In this document: piece after piece, positions 22,256 through 27,652 of the stretch
Position numbering within the stretch: position 1 is the first letter of the stretch
How the letters are laid out: every line of letters starts with the position of its first letter
NCBI GenBank assembly: GCA_934167465.1
Contig: CAKPKR010000009.1
Coordinates: 1-27,652, forward strand
Length of the DNA: 27,652 bases
Reading direction: 5' to 3'
From: an uncultured Bacilli bacterium
GTDB lineage: Bacteria > Bacillota_I > Bacilli_A > RF39 > UBA660
Notes under the pieces: model-generated
The model's input: the letters and a program-made list of their open reading frames with translations, nothing else
Database searches by the model: none
Told to the model about the DNA's origin: nothing
Translations under genes and position numbers: made by a program

Positions 22256-22819
22256 ATGAAAAAAATAATGAAAAGTAGAATATTTTTAGTAATAATTACA
22301 ATGATTATATGTATAAGTGGAACTTTATATGCAGCGGTCACATATAAAGCAACAGATGTAGTATATAATGCCAGTGATGGAACAAGTAAAAATGTAAGTG
22401 AGGCTTTAAATGAATTGTATGAAAACAAAAATAAAAATAATTCATCAGTTATATATATTCCAACACTAACATTTTCATCGTCATGTAATGCCAGTAGTTC
22501 TATGGGATCAGATTCTTCTGTATCTACTAATACTGTATCAGTTGGTTCTTCAACTACATTTCAATTTACTTTTTCTATAAAAGAATATTCAAAATTATCT
22601 ATAGAAAGTGGAAATTGTACATACACACTTAAAGATTCAACAAATACATTACCAAATAAAACCGGTACATTAAATAATAGTGATTATGTCAGCACAATTG
22701 GATATGACATTCTTGTATTGTCACATAGTATAAATTGTAGTGGTCGTGGTATTGGCACTCATAATTCCAGTGCATCGGGTTCAAGTGCATCGACATTAAC
22801 TAATTTACGAATAGAATAA
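22256..22819 (+). CDS. predicted exported Ser/Thr/Asn-rich surface protein
   Basis: The 187-residue product has an N-terminal signal or anchor (SRIFLVIITMIICISGTLYA, about 7-26). Next comes TYKATDVVYNASDGTSKNVSEALNELYENK, a segment pattern seen in exported proteins of gut Firmicutes. The rest is low in charge and rich in Ser, Thr and Asn, with three Cys, and is predicted to be mainly beta-structured. No sortase motif or catalytic motif is seen. A weak GTAGGAAT site precedes the ATG. Its promoter contains a G10 tract, which suggests phase-variable expression of a surface antigen. The function is otherwise unknown. Confidence 0.7.
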   Translation: MKKIMKSRIFLVIITMIICISGTLYAAVTYKATDVVYNASDGTSKNVSEALNELYENKNKNNSSVIYIPTLTFSSSCNASSSMGSDSSVSTNTVSVGSSTTFQFTFSIKEYSKLSIESGNCTYTLKDSTNTLPNKTGTLNNSDYVSTIGYDILVLSHSINCSGRGIGTHNSSASGSSASTLTNLRIE

Positions 22820-22842
22820 AATATACAACAATATATTTATGA

Positions 22843-22869
22843 AAAAACAACGAATTAATCGTTGTTTTT
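22843..22869. terminator. bidirectional terminator between convergent genes
   Basis: AAAAACAACGA (22843-22853) pairs with TCGTTGTTTTT (22859-22869) around ATTAA, with T-runs on both strands. It closes the exported-protein gene and the minus-strand glycosyltransferase operon. Confidence 0.85.
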
Positions 22870-24003
22870 AAGTATTTTATTATATAATTTTATAGTATTT
22901 TTAATTACTTCTTCTTTAGAATATCTACTAGCTTCCTTTCTTATATAGTTGTTATCATATTTTTCATAATGATCAATTAAATATTTAATTTTATCAGCCA
23001 TATCATCAACATTATTAACTTTGCATATGACTCCAACCTTGGAATTAATGTATTCAGTAGGACCTAAACAATCAGTTGAAACAATAGGTAATCCGGATGC
23101 CATAGCTTCAATACCCGGAATTCCAAAACTTTCTAATTCACTAGAAATTAATAAAGCATTCTCTTTTTTTAATATTTCAGCAATTTCAAATTTATTTTTT
23201 CTACCTAAAAAAGTGATTTCTTTATGTAAATTTAATTCATCACAAACTTGTTTATAATAATTTTCGTAAAAACCATCGCCTATAACATCTAAATGAATTT
23301 TAATGTTTTGTTCTTTTAATTTTTTGATAGCTTTAAAAGCAATATCTAATCTTTTTCCTTCTCTTAAAGCACAAACACTAACTAATTTAAAAACATTATT
23401 TCTTTTTCTTACAATATCGTTATTAAAAGGTGTAGTATCAACTAGATTAGGAATAATATAACATTCATTAGTATATTTTAAAACAATATCTTTCATATAT
23501 TTACTAACCGTTGAATAAGTGGAATTCTTTAAAACAAAATTTCCATATTTTTTTAAAGAATCATTTTTAAAGAATCTTTCTAAATTACCACAATGTTCAG
23601 TAACAATTACAGGAATATTGTATTTTTTACCTATAATGCAAGCTGCATAACCAGCTGGAACTGTAACATGAGCATGGATTAAATCAGGTTTTTCATTATA
23701 TTTTAAATAATCTTTAAAAGCATAATCTAATTTTTTAACATATCTATTAATACCTAGCTTAAAACTAATAGGGGATAAGTTTAATAATTTATATATAGAG
23801 ACATTATAATTAGTTTCTTTGTCAATTTCTTTTTTCTTCATAAATAGATATTTAAAAGGATTACTCAATCTTTGTCTATCAATAAATAACATATCAGCTT
23901 TTATACCATAATTATTTAAAGCATAAGTAAATTCCTTATGATAAACACCCATTAATTTATCTTCACCATTAGGATACCAAGTAGGGATAACTAAAACTCT
24001 CAT
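22855..24003 (-). CDS. glycosyltransferase family 4 protein
   Basis: The 382-residue GT-B enzyme should transfer a sugar from a nucleotide donor to a surface glycan or lipid. The N-terminal domain starts RVLVIPTWYPNGEDKLMGVY and holds HAHVTVPAGYAACIIGKKY and VTEHCGNLE. The C-terminal domain has LVSVCALREGKRLDIAFKA and the EX7E donor-binding region in ESFGIPGIEAMASGLPIVST. The start overlaps the upstream ATP-grasp stop by 4 nt (ATGA), so translation is coupled. It is the last gene of a three-gene operon. The sugar cannot be told from sequence. Confidence 0.92.
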   Translation of the reverse strand: MRVLVIPTWYPNGEDKLMGVYHKEFTYALNNYGIKADMLFIDRQRLSNPFKYLFMKKKEIDKETNYNVSIYKLLNLSPISFKLGINRYVKKLDYAFKDYLKYNEKPDLIHAHVTVPAGYAACIIGKKYNIPVIVTEHCGNLERFFKNDSLKKYGNFVLKNSTYSTVSKYMKDIVLKYTNECYIIPNLVDTTPFNNDIVRKRNNVFKLVSVCALREGKRLDIAFKAIKKLKEQNIKIHLDVIGDGFYENYYKQVCDELNLHKEITFLGRKNKFEIAEILKKENALLISSELESFGIPGIEAMASGLPIVSTDCLGPTEYINSKVGVICKVNNVDDMADKIKYLIDHYEKYDNNYIRKEASRYSKEEVIKNTIKLYNKILKNND

Positions 24004-25007
24004 ATTTTATAATTAGTCCCTTCATTTTTGTTAATTTCATTTAAACAATCTCTCATAATATCAATTCTACCTCTTTTAGATAAAACTTGGACTAAATCAA
24101 ATCCTGGTCTTCTGTTTCCTTCAATAAATGTTGCGCCATTTTCTGTAACAGCAACATCCCATCCAACAACATGAATATTTTTATTTACTAAAGCAGCATC
24201 AAGAACTAATTTTTTAACTTTATCCCAGTTAGGAATTTGAAATCCATCAAATTTAATACCTGACTTAGGATGTTTATCAAAATATTCTAGATTTTTATTA
24301 AAAGCAGAACCAACTAATTTACCACTTTTAATATCAACTAAACAAGCCATGCCACCTTGATGAAAGTTGTCAACTGAAGCAGTACCATCACTAAAGCGCA
24401 TACAAGCAAATAAAATTTTTGATTTTCCATTATATCCAAAAGTCATAATTCTAATAGTATTAACACTACTATCTACAATTTTACTTATTTCTTTGTTTTG
24501 AATAACATATTCTTCTAAAAATAGCTTTTCATTTTTTAATTTATCATAAAATTCTTTGATATCTTTAATGTCTTTTGAATATAATTTTTCAACCCCATGT
24601 CCACCTAAACCATCATAAGGTTTACTCATAAAATATTCATGTTTCTTTAAAAATTCTTTTAACTCTTCTAAGGATCCATTATCAAAAAAATCTCTATCAA
24701 TATAATCTTTAAAATTTCTTAAAAAATTAGTTTTAATTGTGAAGAAAGTTTTATATTTAGAAGGAGATACTATTTCATAAAATTTATCCTGATGTTTTAT
24801 GGTAGCATACTCCATAATTTCTTTTTTACTTTTTTTATAAAGTTCATAATTTAAAAAGTCACTATATCCACAACCAATTAATCTAAAAGTGTTTATGAAT
24901 TTAAATTTCAACTTAGGATAACTAATATTTTCTTTAATACTAATTTCTTTTAGTTTTTTATTAAATCTCTTTAAATTACCACTCATTGCATAACTAACAA
25001 TACTCAT
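24000..25007 (-). CDS. sugar-transfer-associated ATP-grasp protein
   Basis: The 335-residue product matches the ATP-grasp group often encoded beside glycosyltransferases: KPYDGLGGHGVEKL (glycine-rich ATP loop), EEYVIQNKEI, SVNTIRIMTF, ASVDNFHQGGMACLVD and GWDVAVTENGATFIEGNRR, which supplies metal-binding Glu and Asn. Such enzymes usually ligate an amino or carboxyl substrate to a sugar-linked acceptor. The ribosome binding site GGAGTGA is formed by the end of the HIT gene (4-nt gap). Operon order: HIT, ATP-grasp, glycosyltransferase. Together they suggest making or decorating a surface glycan; the substrate is unknown. Confidence 0.88.
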   Translation of the reverse strand: MSIVSYAMSGNLKRFNKKLKEISIKENISYPKLKFKFINTFRLIGCGYSDFLNYELYKKSKKEIMEYATIKHQDKFYEIVSPSKYKTFFTIKTNFLRNFKDYIDRDFFDNGSLEELKEFLKKHEYFMSKPYDGLGGHGVEKLYSKDIKDIKEFYDKLKNEKLFLEEYVIQNKEISKIVDSSVNTIRIMTFGYNGKSKILFACMRFSDGTASVDNFHQGGMACLVDIKSGKLVGSAFNKNLEYFDKHPKSGIKFDGFQIPNWDKVKKLVLDAALVNKNIHVVGWDVAVTENGATFIEGNRRPGFDLVQVLSKRGRIDIMRDCLNEINKNEGTNYKI

Positions 25008-25011
25008 AAAA

Positions 25012-25374
25012 TCACTCCATTATTTTTTTATATACATCTTCAATATCCATATCAATTTTATTGTTATAATATGGTTTTAAGTGTAAATGAAAATGTTTAA
25101 CTTCTTGAACGTCACCATTATTTTGAATTAAAGTTAAACCATCAATATTTAATTTTTCTTCTAATTTTTTCTTTAGAATACGCGCTACATCAAAAATATG
25201 TAATAAAGTTTCATTATCGATGTTAACTAAATCTTGATAGTGTTTTTTAGGAATAATTAAAGTATGTCCTGGACTATCAGGATTAATATCTAAGAAAGCA
25301 TAAACTAAATTATCTTCATATATTTTATATGACGGAATATCTCCATTAATAATTTTACAAAAAATACAATCCAT
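25012..25374 (-). CDS. HIT family nucleotide hydrolase/transferase
   Basis: The 120-residue product belongs to the histidine triad family, acting on nucleoside phosphoramidates or dinucleotides. CIFCKIINGDIPSYKIYED is the typical start, SPGHTLIIPKKHY lies in the middle, and the triad HFHLHLKP carries H94, H96 and H98. I chose the ATG at 25372-25374 because AAGGAG lies at the right distance; the ATG at 25383 abuts that site. It leads the minus-strand operon and is transcribed from a divergent promoter region. Confidence 0.93.
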   Translation of the reverse strand: MDCIFCKIINGDIPSYKIYEDNLVYAFLDINPDSPGHTLIIPKKHYQDLVNIDNETLLHIFDVARILKKKLEEKLNIDGLTLIQNNGDVQEVKHFHLHLKPYYNNKIDMDIEDVYKKIME

Positions 25375-25394
25375 AATTATCATCTCCTTTTAAA

Positions 25395-25403
25395 ATTATA
25401 TCA
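25395..25403 (-). promoter_or_regulatory. extended -10 promoter of the HIT operon
   Basis: On the minus strand TGATATAAT fits TGnTATAAT, 20 nt upstream of the start codon. Confidence 0.6.
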
Positions 25404-25425
25404 AATAAATTTTCAAAAATAAACA

Positions 25426-25431
25426 TATAAT
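25426..25431 (+). promoter_or_regulatory. -10 element implying a leaderless transcript for the 25437 gene
   Basis: TATAAT ends 5 nt before the ATG at 25437, so the transcription start should fall at or next to the start codon. No ribosome binding site is present between them. Confidence 0.5.
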
Positions 25432-25436
25432 TAAGT

Positions 25437-26090
25437 ATGAAAAAAATAATAATAGGAATAGTAAGTAGACCAATTCACTCAAATAGTGATAGAAATATGT
25501 TAGGTGTATATGAAACATATTTAAGAAGTGTGATTAAAGCAGGGGGTATACCTTTAATAATAAGCCCAACGGCTAATATCGAATATGAAAAATATAATAA
25601 ACATGTAGAATTAACTGAATCAGAATTAGAAAACTTAGAATATGTTTTAAACTTATGTGATGGAATAATTATGCCTGGTGGTGAAGAACCATTTAAATAT
25701 GATTATTGCGTTTTGAAATATGCCATAAAAAAGGATATCCCAATATTAGGAATATGTCTAGGTATGCAGATAATGTGTTCTTTAAATGATTATAATTTAG
25801 TACCGGCTTACAATCATTATTTGACTAATCATAAAATATATTTAGAAGATTCTAAATTAAAAGAAATTTTTAATCGTGACATATTATATGTAAATAGTAG
25901 GCATAAAGAGCAAACTAAAAATAGTGGTATTTATAAAGTAGTAGCTAGAAGTGATGATGAGATAATAGAAGCCGTGGAATTAGATACCAATACATTTAAT
26001 GTAGGTGTACAGTGGCACCCAGAAGATATGAAAGAGCAACAAATATTATTTGATAAATTTGTAAAAACAATAAAAAAACAAAAGAAATAG
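25437..26090 (+). CDS. class I glutamine amidotransferase of the peptidase C26 (gamma-glutamyl-GABA hydrolase) family
   Basis: The 217-residue product has the C26 order: GIVSRPIH, GVYETYLRSVIKAGGIPLII, DGIIMPGGEEP, the nucleophile elbow GICLGMQ with C107, VNSRHKEQ, and the closing GVQWHPED with H194 and E196. PuuD-type enzymes hydrolyse gamma-glutamyl amides such as gamma-glutamyl-GABA. No Puu pathway genes are nearby, so the substrate is uncertain. The start is ATG 25437 by length and conservation. It lacks any ribosome binding site, and a TATAAT sits just upstream, so it is probably translated from a leaderless mRNA. Confidence 0.9.
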   Translation: MKKIIIGIVSRPIHSNSDRNMLGVYETYLRSVIKAGGIPLIISPTANIEYEKYNKHVELTESELENLEYVLNLCDGIIMPGGEEPFKYDYCVLKYAIKKDIPILGICLGMQIMCSLNDYNLVPAYNHYLTNHKIYLEDSKLKEIFNRDILYVNSRHKEQTKNSGIYKVVARSDDEIIEAVELDTNTFNVGVQWHPEDMKEQQILFDKFVKTIKKQKK

Positions 26091-26104
26091 CTTTTGTTTT
26101 TATT
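26074..26104 (+). terminator. rho-independent terminator of the C26 hydrolase gene
   Basis: An 11-bp stem (26074-26084 with 26091-26101) has an AAATAG loop containing the stop codon, and a T-rich right arm. Confidence 0.8.
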
Positions 26105-26120
26105 GTGAACACTGCGAGTA

Positions 26121-26147
26121 TTCATATATATTAAGTGTATATATGAA
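26121..26147. repeat. 10-bp perfect inverted repeat upstream of fmt
   Basis: TTCATATATA (26121-26130) and TATATATGAA (26138-26147) with a 7-nt spacer. It has no 3' T-run, so it is not a terminator. It could be an operator or simply an AT-rich palindrome. Confidence 0.5.
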
Positions 26148-26175
26148 AAAAATATGCAAAAAAATAATAAAAATG

Positions 26176-26184
26176 TGGTAAAAT
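26176..26184 (+). promoter_or_regulatory. extended -10 promoter of fmt
   Basis: TGGTAAAAT matches TGn followed by a TAAAAT -10, 16 nt before the ATG. Confidence 0.5.
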
Positions 26185-26200
26185 ATATTTAGGTGATAAT

Positions 26201-27166
26201 ATGAATATTGAAGATATAAATTTAAAAAAGGATGTTAGTATAGTATTTATGGGAACTCCTGATTTCTCAGTTCCTATTTTACAAGGACTAATTGATAATT
26301 ATAAAGTTAAAGCAGTTGTAACTCAACCTGACAAACCAGTAGGAAGAGATGGGGAAATTAAATATTCTCCAGTTAAGCAGTTAGCGCTTGATAATACGAT
26401 TTTGGTACTTCAACCAGTAAACTTAAAAGAAGAATGGAAACAAATTACTGATTTACATCCAACTTTAATTGTAACTTGTGCTTATGGGCAAATAGTACCA
26501 AGAGAAATATTAGTATATCCAGAATATGGTTGCATTAATGTTCACGCCTCATTACTTCCAAAATTAAGAGGTGGCGCACCAATTCATAGAGCAATTATAA
26601 ATGGTTTTAAAGAAACTGGAGTAACAATTATGCATATGGCCCCAAGTTTGGATACTGGTGATATTATTTCTCAAAAAAGCATTGAAATATCAGAAACAGA
26701 TACAGCTAGTACATTACATGATAAACTAAGCATTCTAGGTAGAGATTTATTATTAGAAACTTTGCCAAGCATCATAGATGGAACAGCTCCACGTACAAAA
26801 CAAGATGATTTTGAATCAACTTACGCTTCTAATATATCAAAAGAAGACGAGAAAATTGATTTTAGTAAAACTAAAAGACAAATATATAATCAAGTAAGAG
26901 GATTAAATAGTTGGCCAGGTGCTTATACTGTTTTAGAAGGAAAAAGAATTAAAGTTTGGGAATGTAGAACAACAGATGAAAATTATTCTATTTTATTAGA
27001 CGGAAAAATAACAAATATTTATCCTGATGGAATTGGAGTAAAATGTGTTAATGGAGAAGTTGTTTTAACTGTAATTCAACCTGAAGGTAAACCTAAAATG
27101 AAAGCAACTGATTATTTGAATGGAATTCAAGATAAGAATTCATTAATTGGTAAAATATTTGAATAA
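26201..27166 (+). CDS. fmt: methionyl-tRNA formyltransferase
   Basis: It formylates Met-tRNA-fMet with 10-formyl-tetrahydrofolate for translation initiation. The 321-residue protein has the N-terminal formyltransferase domain (VFMGTPDFSVPILQGL, CINVHASLLPKLRGGAPIHR with N113 and H115, and LDTGDII with the catalytic Asp) and a C-terminal tRNA-binding domain (NQVRGLNSWPGAYT). AGGTGA (26191-26196) precedes the ATG. It is not beside def or rsmB as in many genomes but stands upstream of secG, with no clear terminator in the 57-nt gap, so readthrough is likely. Confidence 0.96.
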   Translation: MNIEDINLKKDVSIVFMGTPDFSVPILQGLIDNYKVKAVVTQPDKPVGRDGEIKYSPVKQLALDNTILVLQPVNLKEEWKQITDLHPTLIVTCAYGQIVPREILVYPEYGCINVHASLLPKLRGGAPIHRAIINGFKETGVTIMHMAPSLDTGDIISQKSIEISETDTASTLHDKLSILGRDLLLETLPSIIDGTAPRTKQDDFESTYASNISKEDEKIDFSKTKRQIYNQVRGLNSWPGAYTVLEGKRIKVWECRTTDENYSILLDGKITNIYPDGIGVKCVNGEVVLTVIQPEGKPKMKATDYLNGIQDKNSLIGKIFE

Positions 27167-27223
27167 TATTGCTTTTTATATTAAAATGTGTTAAAGTGTT
27201 AAATAGATTTGGAGGAAATTATA

Positions 27224-27433
27224 ATGATGACTTTATTAATAATTATATCTGTTTTCCTAATAGCAATCGTTTTATTACAAGCAGGTAAGGCTGAGAGTTT
27301 AGGTGCATTAAATGGTGGTAATGATTCATTATTTAAAAACAGAAAAGAAAGAGGAGGAGAGTTATTTATTACAAGATTAACTCTTATCTTAGGAATATTG
27401 TTTATTGCGATAACAATGTATATGGGATTTTAA
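27224..27433 (+). CDS. secG: preprotein translocase subunit SecG
   Basis: SecG is an accessory subunit of the SecYEG protein-export channel. The 69-residue product has two membrane helices (LLIIISVFLIAIVLLQ and TLILGILFIAITMYM) joined by the typical loop QAGKAESLGALNGGNDSLF, then FKNRKERGGE. ATG 27224 has GGAGG 8 nt upstream; TTG at 27209 lies next to that site and is rejected. In Firmicutes secG is usually followed by rnr and smpB, and an RBS plus ATG lies at the window edge. A TGTTAAATA -10-like sequence occurs at 27197-27205. Confidence 0.93.
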   Translation: MMTLLIIISVFLIAIVLLQAGKAESLGALNGGNDSLFKNRKERGGELFITRLTLILGILFIAITMYMGF

Positions 27434-27449
27434 AGATAATGAAAATATG

Positions 27450-27473
27450 AAAATTGGCTATGCCAATTTTTTT
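27450..27473 (+). terminator. rho-independent terminator of secG
   Basis: AAAATTGGC (27450-27458) and GCCAATTTT (27462-27470) form a 9-bp stem with a TAT loop and a T-run. Confidence 0.85.
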
Positions 27474-27649
27474 GATTAAAAATTCTTTTTTTAAAAACTA
27501 CTAATTTTCTCAAAAATAATAAAAAACTACCTTCAATTTTAAATATTGACTAGATCAATTTCTAAAATTGACTTGCAAAATAACAAAATTGGTCATTTTA
27601 CATTAAAACAAATAAATGATATTCTTTCTTTACCAGAGGAGGAATGCTT
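27474..27649 (+). other. intergenic leader before the next gene
   Basis: No open frame of note. It holds two TTGACT elements about 23 nt apart, after a stretch of A/T, and ATTGA/TCAAT short palindromes. These could be part of promoters for the downstream gene, but no confident -10 is seen. Confidence 0.35.
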
Positions 27650-27652
27650 ATG
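27650..27652 (+). CDS. start codon of the next gene (possibly rnr), cut by the window edge
   Basis: AGAGGAGGA (27635-27643) lies 6 nt before ATG 27650-27652; an in-frame ATG at 27644 abuts that site and is less likely. No coding sequence is available. The guess of ribonuclease R rests only on the usual secG-rnr order. Confidence 0.4.

Noticed and set aside
22177..22428. Minus-strand frame over the G10 promoter region
   Set aside because: It is a shadow of the exported protein gene; the G10 run would be a Pro-rich artefact.
23021..23257. Plus-strand frame inside the glycosyltransferase gene
   Set aside because: It lies entirely opposite a well-conserved gene and has no ribosome binding site.

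Overview
The window reads as a chromosome segment from an AT-rich, low-GC Firmicutes/Mollicutes-related bacterium, most likely an uncultured gut lineage such as RF39- or Erysipelotrichales-like Bacilli. Supporting signs are very A/T-biased codons, strong AGGAGG/AGGTGA ribosome binding sites, many TGnTATAAT promoters, and Firmicutes-type neighbours (lspA-rluD, secG followed by an RBS where rnr is expected). TGA acts as a stop (uvrC and the HIT gene end in it) and Trp is TGG, so the genetic code is the standard one and not the Mycoplasma code. The lineage is an inference; no rRNA is present.

Layout. 1-4400: the tail of an Rpn/PD-(D/E)XK nuclease-like gene, lspA-rluD, a convergent TspO/MBR gene, a GluP-like rhomboid protease and a DUF3048 (YerB-like) protein. 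4500-8800: an HD-domain protein, a pair of zinc-ribbon membrane proteins, a CBS/DRTGG family II pyrophosphatase and tRNA-Arg(CCT). 8900-11300: two hypothetical genes (one with HExxH), a P-loop kinase remnant and a YigZ/IMPACT gene on the minus strand. 11400-14025: a decayed three-gene operon (VTC polyphosphate polymerase, DUF4956 membrane protein, Cthe_2159-like carbohydrate-binding protein). 14200-18400: a second HExxH protein, uvrC, a zinc-ribbon/DUF4190-like protein and small membrane or coiled-coil proteins, one with a 15-bp tandem repeat. 18440-20670: tRNA-Met, a hypothetical gene, a broken hypothetical gene, a probable small RNA or attenuator and another hypothetical gene. 20700-22820: dTMP kinase, an exported PIG-L deacetylase and an exported protein whose promoter contains a G10 tract. 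22855-25374 (minus): a HIT, ATP-grasp, glycosyltransferase operon. 25437-27652: a class I glutamine amidotransferase that looks leaderless, fmt, secG and the start codon of the next gene.

Themes. Most genes are single transcription units with short leaders. Each has a perfect hairpin terminator that often contains the stop codon of the gene, and the next promoter begins almost at once. Against this compact background at least five genes are broken, by start-codon changes, 1-nt A-tract indels, nonsense codons or small deletions. The strongest regulatory signal is the run of ten Gs between the -35 and -10 of a predicted exported protein gene (22216-22225), a configuration typical of phase-variable surface antigens. 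No insertion sequence, CRISPR array or complete prophage was seen, and no stretch over 300 bases lacks a gene or gene remnant.
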